Source: Gemmatimonadota bacterium
GTDB taxonomy: Bacteria > Gemmatimonadota > Gemmatimonadetes > Longimicrobiales > Gaopeijiaceae
NCBI GenBank assembly: GCA_007129525.1
Contig: SKVI01000115.1
Coordinates: forward strand, 1-5,042
Length of the DNA: 5,042 bases
Direction of reading: 5' to 3'
Shown: positions 1 through 5,042 of the stretch, one piece after another
Numbering within the stretch: position 1 is the first letter of the stretch
How the letters are laid out: each line of letters opens with the position of its first letter
Translations under genes and position numbers: made by a program
Notes under the pieces: model-generated
Told to the model about the DNA's origin: nothing
What the model saw: only the letters and a program-made list of their open reading frames with translations
The model's database searches: none

Positions 1-689
1 GTCCACCACCAGGCGCGCTGGTCGCGGCGGACACCCACGATGAACAGGAGGATTCCCGCCCCCACGAACAGCCCTGTCGGGCCCGTGTGGAGGGCGGCTT
101 CGGGAGGTCTCATCCCGGTGGCCAGAACCAGTCCGGCCACCAGGCCCAGAAGAAGGACCCCCGCCCGGCCCACACGTTCCGACCAGACCGGAAGCCGGGC
201 CCGCCCCAGCGCCTCGCCCACTCCCCTGCCCAGGGCCAGGCCGGCGGTGATTCCCCACCAGCGAAGCGTCAGGTGTAGTAGATTGTAGACCATCAGGAAG
301 ACCGCCACGCCCGCCAGCGGCGAGGCGCCCAGGAGCACCATCCCGCCGCTCAGCAGGACGCAGGTGGGAAGCCACGCCGACCAGATGAGCCGGTCCCCCA
401 GGCTTCCCAGCGGGCCCCGGACCACCTCCCGGAACCGGCGGATCACCTCTTCATCCACGTCGTCCCGCTCCATTCCGGCCAGCGCCCCCACAGCGAACCC
501 CGCCAGGTACGGGTGGGCGTTGAAGTGCTCTGCGTGTCGACTGATGGCGCTGCGGAGCTCGTCCCGCTCAGGCCCGCGGAACTCGCGAAGGGCCGGGAGA
601 AGGGTCCACGCCAGCCCCGAGCCCAGGAGGGTTCGGTAGTTCCAGAGGGCCTGGATGAAGAAGATCCGGAGCAGGAGCCGCCACTTCAT
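1..689 (-). CDS. PTS system mannose/fructose/sorbose family, EIID component (3' end beyond window)
   Basis: EIID is the second membrane subunit of mannose-class PTS permeases; with EIIC it forms the sugar channel in the inner membrane. Reading the minus strand from the ATG at 689 gives 229 codons with no stop before the left edge, so the C-terminus is missing. Family hallmarks are visible: HFNAHPYLAGF at about residues 55-65, GPLGSLGDRLIW at about 92-103, and a hydrophobic stretch ending in LRWWG at about 142-146. These match the conserved HPYLAGF and GPLAGIGD-type motifs of EIID. Hydrophobic segments lie near 105-146, 176-191 and 207-220. The start is well supported: it overlaps the EIIC stop as ATGA, and a GGGAG Shine-Dalgarno sits 5 bases upstream. 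The last visible residues (RRDQRAWWW) follow a hydrophobic segment and may be close to the natural end, which would make it shorter than enterobacterial ManZ (about 285 residues). Substrate is unknown. Confidence 0.9.
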   Translation of the reverse strand, partial: MKWRLLLRIFFIQALWNYRTLLGSGLAWTLLPALREFRGPERDELRSAISRHAEHFNAHPYLAGFAVGALAGMERDDVDEEVIRRFREVVRGPLGSLGDRLIWSAWLPTCVLLSGGMVLLGASPLAGVAVFLMVYNLLHLTLRWWGITAGLALGRGVGEALGRARLPVWSERVGRAGVLLLGLVAGLVLATGMRPPEAALHTGPTGLFVGAGILLFIVGVRRDQRAWWW

Positions 690-1375
690 GGGAGCTCCCA
701 CCAGAATCCCAGGACGACGCCCACCGCGAGCCCGGCCAGCAGGAGCGGTACTCGCCCCCTCTCGGCACTCAGATTCCCCATGACCGATCCCAGCGGCAGG
801 GCCGCGCACGCCAGGAGCAGGGCCCAGGTGGCCGTCTCGTCCAACGGCCATCCCGAGACCCATGCCTCGCGCCACCCCCGGGGAACAGCCCACACCGCAG
901 CCAGCCCCACGGCCACCAGCGCGCTTCCTCGGAGTCCATCCATCCCCAGGGCCAGGACGAGCCGGCGGGTCAGGCCGCCCGGGTTGGTTCCGCCTTCAGC
1001 CAGTCCCGCCACCAGCCGTCCGTGTCCGCGGCGTTGCACGATGACGGCCACTCCACCCGCCAACGCCATGGCCACACCCACGCAGAAACCCGCCGCCAGT
1101 CCTCCGGCCCCACCCACCCATGTGGCGGCGAAAGTGGCCGGAATGGCTGCGGGACCCGGCTCCGGAAGCCGGGCGCCTCCGGCGGGGATGGTGCCCAGGT
1201 GGAAAAGGTCCAGGATGAGCCCCAGCAGAAAGCCGGTGGCCGGGTCACCGAGGACGAGCCCGGTGATGGTCCCGGTCACCAGGGGCCGGGAGATCATGAA
1301 CTGCCCCGCCGAGACCCCGTCCAGCGCCGCCCAGGCGCCCAGGAGGATCAACAGAAGCCACCCCAGGGGCTCCAT
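686..1375 (-). CDS. PTS system mannose/fructose/sorbose family, EIIC component
   Basis: EIIC is a polytopic membrane subunit of the mannose-class PTS and forms the translocation pathway together with EIID. The 229-residue product is very hydrophobic, with membrane segments near residues 4-23, 31-60, 88-113, 150-165, 183-200 and 208-226. The N-terminal third carries the family pattern: D19, then GQFMISRPLVTG (24-35), a GLVLGD turn (39-44) and the LDLFHLGTIPAGGA block (55-68), equivalent to the LELIWLGLIPVGGA-type motif of homologues. It is shorter than E. coli ManY (about 266 residues), but I see no frameshift and both ends join neighbours cleanly. The start ATG shares one base with the EIIB stop (TGATG) and the stop overlaps the EIID start (ATGA). 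No convincing Shine-Dalgarno precedes the ATG, so translation probably depends on coupling to EIIB. The sugar transported cannot be deduced. Confidence 0.9.
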   Translation of the reverse strand: MEPLGWLLLILLGAWAALDGVSAGQFMISRPLVTGTITGLVLGDPATGFLLGLILDLFHLGTIPAGGARLPEPGPAAIPATFAATWVGGAGGLAAGFCVGVAMALAGGVAVIVQRRGHGRLVAGLAEGGTNPGGLTRRLVLALGMDGLRGSALVAVGLAAVWAVPRGWREAWVSGWPLDETATWALLLACAALPLGSVMGNLSAERGRVPLLLAGLAVGVVLGFWWELP

Positions 1376-1854
1376 CAGCGCAGAATGTCCGCTGTACTCC
1401 GGACCGGAGAGGTAGGCAGGTCCCGGGCCGTCACCTCCACGCCCTCACGCTCGAGTTCCCGGATCCGCTTCTGGTCCTCCTCCGTCAGGTAGAGGTACGG
1501 GAGCACCTCCTCACGACCCGGCGCGTGGTGCAGTCCACCCAGGTTCACCCGGGTGCCCCGGAGCCGGCCGCTGCGGGCCAGCCTCAGCATGTGGTCCAGG
1601 TCGCGGGTGAGGAGGACGATCGCCTCCTCGGAGGCCAGCCACTCCTCCACCCTGTCCCGGGACTCGGCCACGGTGGCGAACACCGCCTCCACCCCGGGAG
1701 GCACACCCAGGGCCATGAGCTCCCGCTCCCACTGCGAGCCGGCCAGATCGTCGTCCACCACCACGTACCGGGAGGGCTTCAGCCGGGCACCCCAGCCGAT
1801 GGTCACCTGGCCGTGGAGCAGCCGTTCATCCACCCGCAGGAGTACGATGCCCAT
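1375..1854 (-). CDS. PTS system mannose/fructose/sorbose family, EIIB component
   Basis: EIIB is the cytoplasmic phosphocarrier that receives phosphate from EIIA and gives it to the incoming sugar. The 159-residue product begins MGIVLLRVDERLLHGQV, the typical start of this family; His14 in LLHGQV is the expected phosphorylation site. A second conserved block, NLGGLHHAPGREEVLPYLYL (residues 104-123), and the following LTEED match the usual NVGGMHY...REVLPYVYL...EED pattern. Length agrees with single-domain EIIB proteins (about 155-165). The family-typical N-terminus fixes the start at 1854, although this overlaps the EIIA gene by 29 bases and no good Shine-Dalgarno precedes it; coupling to EIIA translation is likely. 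The stop forms TGATG with the EIIC start. In E. coli the EIIA and EIIB domains are fused (ManX); here they are separate genes. Confidence 0.95.
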   Translation of the reverse strand: MGIVLLRVDERLLHGQVTIGWGARLKPSRYVVVDDDLAGSQWERELMALGVPPGVEAVFATVAESRDRVEEWLASEEAIVLLTRDLDHMLRLARSGRLRGTRVNLGGLHHAPGREEVLPYLYLTEEDQKRIRELEREGVEVTARDLPTSPVRSTADILR

Positions 1855-2272
1855 CCGTGGACCGTTGGGTGTCGAAGGAATGGATCGCCGATCGACCCTG
1901 CTTCAGGAGGCGCTCCACCAGCTCATCCAGGGGCAGGTCGCGGTGGAAGACGAAATCCAGGAGCATGGGGAGGTTCGTTCCGAAGATGGCACGTCGGCTC
2001 CCCGGATCCCGGCAGACGAAGCGGGCGGTGAAAGCGCAGCTTCCGGTCTGGAGGTCGGTGAAGATGATCACCGGCCCTTCGCCGGCGGCCCTTCCCACCT
2101 TCTCCAGGAGTTCGTCTGGGCCCTGCCCCTCGTTGGATACGGCCTCCAGGGCATCGTCGTCGGCCCCGGAGATCTTCCGGACTGCATCCACCATGCCGTG
2201 GCACATGGCACCGTGGGTCAGCACGACGCCCCTGGCCAGAGGGGCGGTACCCTCGTCCCCCGGGTCACTCAT
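1826..2272 (-). CDS. PTS system mannose-family EIIA component
   Basis: EIIA of the mannose class is a soluble phosphocarrier between HPr and EIIB. The 148-residue product has the expected pattern: GVVLTHG (15-21) with His20 as the likely phosphorylated histidine, the VIIFTDLQTGS strand and loop (68-78) with Asp73 in the position of the conserved active-site aspartate, and GTNLPMLLDFVF (98-109), the family GxNLPML motif. The fold region ends near residue 130. The last 18 or so residues are polar with no recognisable motif, and part of them is encoded by DNA shared with the EIIB start. The ATG at 2272 has a good Shine-Dalgarno (GGAGG, 6 bases upstream, inside the hprK end) and overlaps the hprK stop by 8 bases. 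In many Proteobacteria an EIIA of this kind near hprK is only regulatory; here EIIB, EIIC and EIID follow, so a transport role is more likely. A dual role is possible. Confidence 0.95.
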   Translation of the reverse strand: MSDPGDEGTAPLARGVVLTHGAMCHGMVDAVRKISGADDDALEAVSNEGQGPDELLEKVGRAAGEGPVIIFTDLQTGSCAFTARFVCRDPGSRRAIFGTNLPMLLDFVFHRDLPLDELVERLLKQGRSAIHSFDTQRSTDGHRTPAGG

Positions 2273-3239
2273 AGTCTTCCTCCAGGTATTCCCTTATCGG
2301 GGTCATCCGGTCCCGGAGGCGCCGGTCGAACTCCATGGCCGAATCGGTGCCGGAGTAGCGGAGGAGGTGGTTCATGGCCACCACTTCCGAGATCACCGTG
2401 ATGTTCTTTCCCGGGTTCAGGGGCACGGTGACCTTGGGGAGCTCCACCCCCAGGATCTCGGCCTCCTGTCTGTCCAGGCCGGTGCGATCGTAGCTCCGTG
2501 CGTCGTCCCACTCCTCCAGCTGCACCACCACCTCGATTCGCTTCTGCTGCCGAATGGCCCGGATGCCGAAGAGGGCCCGCACGTCGATGATCCCCACACC
2601 CCGGATCTCCATATGGTGGCGTTGCAGCTCGTGTCCCCGGCCGATGAGGACGTCGTGTCCCCGCCGGGAGGCCAGCACCAGGTCGTCGGCCACCAGCCGG
2701 TGTCCCCGCTCCACCAGGTCCAGCACGCACTCGCTCTTTCCGATCCCGCTCTTGCCGATGAAGAGGAGCCCCACTCCGTACACGTCGGCCAGAGATCCGT
2801 GTAGGGTCGTGGAGGGAGCGAGGGTGACCTCCAGGTACGGCTTCATCCGGCTGTAGAAGGCCTTGGTGGTGAGGTAGGACCGGAACACCGGGATCCCCGC
2901 GTCCCGGGCCACCTCCAGCAGCACGTCCGGGATCCGTTGCCCCTTGGTGACGAAGGCGGCCGGAAAGTCCATGGAGAAGAGCGTCCGGAGCCGCTCCCTT
3001 CGGTCCTCCGGGTCCAGCGACTCCAGGTACGTCATCTCCGTCTCGCCCAGCACCTGCATGCGCCCCGCTGGGAACCGACCCACGTACCCGGCCAGCGCCA
3101 GTCCAGGGCTCGATACGTCAGGATCCTGGCAGCGCCGGTCCAGGGGCAGGTCGGGAGTGAGAAGCTCCAGGGAGAGGGTCTCCCGCTTTGCCTCCAGGAG
3201 TTCCCGAAGCGTCAGGCCGGACGTCAAGGTGGTACTCAC
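2265..3239 (-). CDS. hprK: HPr kinase/phosphorylase (bifunctional HPrK/P)
   Basis: HPrK/P phosphorylates HPr on a serine using ATP or pyrophosphate and reverses this by phosphorolysis, tuning PTS activity and carbon regulation. At 324 residues it is full length, with an N-terminal regulatory domain (about 1-135) and a C-terminal catalytic domain. Visible motifs are the LHG histidine His147, the Walker A loop GKSGIGKS (162-169), the RLVADD aspartates (185-186), the HPrK signature EIRGVGIIDV (211-220) and the C-terminal loop VPLNPGKNITVISEVVAMN (272-290). The last reads PGKN where Firmicute enzymes usually have GRN. All expected catalytic elements are present, so it should be active. The start is GTG at 3239, preceded by AGGGAGGTG (3242-3250); no better in-frame start lies nearby. 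It is the first gene of the PTS block, 54 bases after the glycosyltransferase, and its 3' end overlaps EIIA by 8 bases. No rapZ-like gene follows, unlike many proteobacterial hprK loci. Confidence 0.97.
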   Translation of the reverse strand: MSTTLTSGLTLRELLEAKRETLSLELLTPDLPLDRRCQDPDVSSPGLALAGYVGRFPAGRMQVLGETEMTYLESLDPEDRRERLRTLFSMDFPAAFVTKGQRIPDVLLEVARDAGIPVFRSYLTTKAFYSRMKPYLEVTLAPSTTLHGSLADVYGVGLLFIGKSGIGKSECVLDLVERGHRLVADDLVLASRRGHDVLIGRGHELQRHHMEIRGVGIIDVRALFGIRAIRQQKRIEVVVQLEEWDDARSYDRTGLDRQEAEILGVELPKVTVPLNPGKNITVISEVVAMNHLLRYSGTDSAMEFDRRLRDRMTPIREYLEEDYE

Positions 3240-3241
3240 TA

Positions 3242-3250
3242 CACCTCCCT
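3242..3250 (-). promoter_or_regulatory. Ribosome binding site deciding the hprK GTG start
   Basis: On the minus strand the bases read AGGGAGGTG, almost the full anti-Shine-Dalgarno complement. The GGAGG core lies 4 bases before the GTG at 3239, slightly close but the strongest ribosome site in this gap. It supports GTG as the hprK start and suggests hprK is translated independently of the upstream glycosyltransferase, unlike most junctions here, which rely on overlaps. Confidence 0.75.
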
Positions 3251-3273
3251 GAATTGGAGTGGCGAGAGCGGGG

Positions 3274-3286
3274 CGTACAAGGTACG
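3274..3286. repeat. 13-bp palindrome in the glycosyltransferase-hprK gap
   Basis: The two 5-base arms CGTAC and GTACG are exact inverted repeats separated by 3 bases. The element sits 34 bases upstream of the hprK start codon, in the only real intergenic gap of the window. It is too short and has no T-run, so it does not look like an intrinsic terminator. It could be an operator half-site pair or chance. No convincing -35/-10 promoter could be recognised in the 54-base gap (3240-3293). Confidence 0.3.
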
Positions 3287-3293
3287 GACCTCC

Positions 3294-4499
3294 TCAAGGC
3301 GAGGCCACCACCTCTTCCAGTGCGTCCCTCATGCGGGCGGCCGTCCGGTCCCACGAGTACTCGGCGGCGAAGGCCCGTCCGCCCCGCCCCAGTCGATCTC
3401 GAAGCGCCGCGTCGTCCACCAGCTCCCGAATCCGTGTCACCAACGCTTCCACGTCGCCGTGGGGCACCAGAAAGCCCGTGGTCCCGTGGATCACCGAATC
3501 CCGGAGGCCCGGGGCGTCGCTGGCCACGGTGGGGGTCCCCGCCGCCGCCGCCTCGAGATTCGCGATGCCCCATCCCTCCTTGGGCGATACAAGACAATGT
3601 ACCCATGCCCGGGCCAGAAGCTCCCGCTTTTCCGGTTCCGAGACGAAGCCCAGGAAGCGAACCATCTCCCCGTCGAGGCCCAGCTCCCGGGCCTCCCGCT
3701 CCAGCGCCTCCCGGTGGCCTCCCTTCCCGGCGACCAGGAGCCGGACCGGCACACCCTCGTCCCGGAGAACCGCCGCCGCCTTCAGAAGCAGATCCACCCG
3801 CTTGTATCTCTTGAGACGACCCAGGTAGAGGAGGGTGGGTTCACGGAAGCGGCCTCCCTCGGGAGCCGGGGAGAAGGCGTCGAGCTCCACTCCGTTGGGG
3901 ATGACGCGGATCCGGTCCTGATCGAGTCCCCGGGCCACGAGGTCGTCCCGGGTGCTCCCGGACACGGCCACCGCGGGCACGCTCCGATACACGGTCCCCA
4001 CGGGCCGTTCCAGGAGCCAGGTGGCCAGGGCCAGCGGAAGGGGTGCCTCCTTGAAGGCGGTGGTCCCGAAGAGGTGGTGGACCAGGAGAAGGAGGGGGCG
4101 GCGACACCACACGGGGGCAAAGAGGGGGACCTTGTTCAGGTCCTCCACCACCACGTCGAAGGATCGGCTTCGCAGGAGGCTCCGAGCGTACGTGGGAGCC
4201 TTCAGGAGGTAGCTGTGACGCCCGCCCACCCGGTGCACCTCCATGCCGTCCAGCTCCACCCGGTCCGGAGCGCCGTCCCAGCCACTACTGACCAGGGTCA
4301 CATGCCACCCGCTCTCGGCGATCCGGCCGAATGTCTCGTGGAGGTGCAGCTCCGCCCCACCCGCCTGGGGGTTCTCCCGGTCCAGCCAGTTCAAGATCAG
4401 GACCCGACGGCGCGGCCCCTCCTCGCCTCCCTTCGACTCTGCTGCCGACTCCGGCGTGCTCACCGCTCGGCTACCGTCCGCTCCGCCGGAGGACTGCAT
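3294..4499 (-). CDS. GT4-family glycosyltransferase (GT-B fold)
   Basis: This is a probable retaining glycosyltransferase that transfers a sugar from a nucleotide-sugar donor to an unknown acceptor, most likely in the cytoplasm or at the inner membrane face. The 401-residue frame has two GT-B halves. The N-terminal Rossmann domain starts at RVLILNWL (32-39) and contains AGGAELHLHE (46-55), the acceptor-side glycine-rich loop. The C-terminal domain has IPNGVELDAFSP (200-211), LLYLGRLKRYKRVDLL (223-238), with Arg228 and Lys233 as candidate donor-phosphate contacts, and EGWGIANLE (308-316), the EX7E motif with Glu308 and Glu316. No signal peptide or membrane segment is seen. The first 30 or so residues are polar and probably disordered. 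Two starts are possible: ATG at 4499, overlapping nusB by 29 bases, or GTG at 4463, 7 bases after the nusB stop. Neither has a strong ribosome site, and the shorter form loses no domain. Role is unknown; lipopolysaccharide, exopolysaccharide or glycolipid synthesis are all possible. Confidence 0.88.
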   Translation of the reverse strand: MQSSGGADGSRAVSTPESAAESKGGEEGPRRRVLILNWLDRENPQAGGAELHLHETFGRIAESGWHVTLVSSGWDGAPDRVELDGMEVHRVGGRHSYLLKAPTYARSLLRSRSFDVVVEDLNKVPLFAPVWCRRPLLLLVHHLFGTTAFKEAPLPLALATWLLERPVGTVYRSVPAVAVSGSTRDDLVARGLDQDRIRVIPNGVELDAFSPAPEGGRFREPTLLYLGRLKRYKRVDLLLKAAAVLRDEGVPVRLLVAGKGGHREALEREARELGLDGEMVRFLGFVSEPEKRELLARAWVHCLVSPKEGWGIANLEAAAAGTPTVASDAPGLRDSVIHGTTGFLVPHGDVEALVTRIRELVDDAALRDRLGRGGRAFAAEYSWDRTAARMRDALEEVVASP

Positions 4500-4917
4500 C
4501 CAGGACCCCGTTCACGAACCGGGTCGATTCGCGGCCTCCGTACTGGCCGGCCAGCCGGATCCCCTCCTGGAGCGCCGCTCGCGGGGGCACCTCCAGGTCG
4601 AAGAGGATCTCGGAAGCCGAGAGGCGGAGCACGCTGCGGTCAATGCGCGAGAGGCGGTCCAGTCGCCAGTTGTCCAGCGCCCCCTCCAGGACCTTGTCCA
4701 CCTCCTCCAGGTGCTCGTTCACCCGGGTGACGTGCTCTTCGATCAGGGGAATGCGCCGCGGCGCCACCTGCCGGGTCCGAAGGGTCTCGTGGAAGGCGTC
4801 CATGAGGCTGTGGCCCCCGCCCTCGCTTTCCCAGCGGTAGAGGATCTGGGTGGCCCAGGAACGGGCCCGGCTCCGGTCCACGCGCTCGGCCGGCGTGAGT
4901 CCTCCGCCATGGCTCAT
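4471..4917 (-). CDS. nusB: Transcription antitermination factor NusB
   Basis: NusB is a small all-helical RNA-binding protein. With NusE (ribosomal protein S10) it binds boxA RNA and supports antitermination of rRNA operons. The 148-residue product matches the family in length and pattern: RSRARSWATQILYRWE (16-31) is the N-terminal helix with the arginine-rich RNA-binding face, and NWRLDRLSRIDRSVLRLSASEILF (83-106) plus FVNGVLDAVLRR (134-145) form the conserved C-terminal helices. A short polar N-terminal extension precedes residue 15. The ATG at 4917 overlaps the ribH stop as ATGA, the classic ribH-nusB coupling found in many bacteria, and a weak GGGAC ribosome site lies upstream. The stop is TAG at 4471-4473. 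No missing key residue was noticed. Confidence 0.97.
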   Translation of the reverse strand: MSHGGGLTPAERVDRSRARSWATQILYRWESEGGGHSLMDAFHETLRTRQVAPRRIPLIEEHVTRVNEHLEEVDKVLEGALDNWRLDRLSRIDRSVLRLSASEILFDLEVPPRAALQEGIRLAGQYGGRESTRFVNGVLDAVLRRSGR

Positions 4918-5042
4918 GAAAGGTCCCGGTACAGCGTGGCCATCTCCAGGGTGGCCTCGGCGGCCTCCCGTCCCTTGTTGCCGGCCTTGGTTCCCGCCCG
5001 CTCCACCGCCTGCTCCAGGGTGTCGGTGGTAAGAACGCCGAA
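4914..5042 (-). CDS. ribH: 6,7-dimethyl-8-ribityllumazine synthase, C-terminal part (5' end beyond window)
   Basis: RibH condenses 5-amino-6-ribitylamino-uracil with 3,4-dihydroxy-2-butanone 4-phosphate in the penultimate step of riboflavin synthesis, in the cytoplasm. Only the last 42 residues are in the window. They start FGVLTTDTLEQAVERAGTKA and continue with GNKGREAAEATLEMATLYRDL, which is the signature C-terminus of the family. By family knowledge, the phenylalanine, the arginine in ERAG and the lysine in GNKG belong to the substrate-binding site; all three are present. The catalytic histidine lies upstream, outside the window. The stop overlaps the nusB start as ATGA, so the two are probably cotranslated. 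Confidence 0.96.
   Translation of the reverse strand, partial: FGVLTTDTLEQAVERAGTKAGNKGREAAEATLEMATLYRDLS

Noticed and set aside
690..699. Perfect 10-base palindrome GGGAGCTCCC next to the EIID start codon
   Set aside because: It is explained by the Shine-Dalgarno GGGAG plus the coding sequence of the EIIC C-terminus; it has no loop to form a hairpin and is short for a GC-rich region.
513..1415. Plus-strand open frame of 300 codons opposite EIIC and EIID
   Set aside because: The product is low-complexity Pro/Ser/Arg/Ala sequence without motifs; the opposite strand encodes clear PTS subunits joined by exact start/stop overlaps.
1857..2804. Plus-strand open frame of 315 codons opposite EIIA and hprK
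   Set aside because: No family motif is visible, and it mirrors the codon structure of the minus-strand genes.
3240..3293. Possible intrinsic terminator or sigma-70 promoter in the gap before hprK
   Set aside because: There is no GC-rich hairpin followed by a T-run, and the best hexamers (TTGTAC, CCAATT) match consensus poorly.
2937..4730. Plus-strand open frame of 597 codons, antisense to hprK, the glycosyltransferase and nusB
   Set aside because: It begins at a TTG, its product is rich in Pro/Gly/Arg/His with no recognisable domain, and it lies opposite three firmly identified genes. Long antisense frames are expected in GC-rich DNA.

Overview
The window is GC-rich bacterial DNA that is almost entirely coding. 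All eight recognisable genes lie on the minus strand, so transcription runs from high to low coordinates. In transcription order they are: the 3' end of ribH (lumazine synthase), nusB, a GT4-type glycosyltransferase, hprK (HPr kinase/phosphorylase), and four genes for a complete mannose-class PTS permease (EIIA, EIIB, EIIC, EIID). EIID runs off the left edge. No tRNA, rRNA, CRISPR array, insertion sequence or riboswitch was seen, and no gene-free stretch reaches 300 bases.

Organism: the high GC, a full-length two-domain HPrK, and a complete mannose-family PTS next to hprK, in a non-Firmicute-looking context with a ribH-nusB pair, suggest a Gram-negative-type lineage. Gemmatimonadota or a relative is my best guess, with deltaproteobacterial-type groups as alternatives. 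This is inference from gene order and protein style; nothing here is a taxonomic marker.

Layout. Bases 3294-5042 hold a housekeeping block. ribH ends in an ATGA overlap with nusB, and nusB either overlaps the glycosyltransferase by 29 bases (ATG start) or sits 7 bases from it (GTG start). A 54-base gap (3240-3293) follows, the only real intergenic space in the window. It carries a strong Shine-Dalgarno sequence for hprK and a short palindrome. Bases 1-3239 hold the PTS block: hprK/EIIA overlap by 8 bases, EIIA/EIIB by 29, EIIB/EIIC by 1 (TGATG) and EIIC/EIID by 4 (ATGA), which looks like a single translationally coupled operon.

How the genes work together: EIIA (His20) would take phosphate from HPr-His~P and pass it to EIIB (His14). 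EIIB would phosphorylate a sugar entering through the EIIC/EIID membrane complex. HPrK would phosphorylate or dephosphorylate HPr on serine and so link uptake to energy state. Neither HPr (ptsH) nor enzyme I (ptsI) is in the window; they may lie downstream, beyond coordinate 1. The sugar cannot be named from sequence alone. I see no clearly novel system; the most useful second-look items are the intact hprK-EIIABCD cassette, the short EIIC, and the palindrome before hprK.
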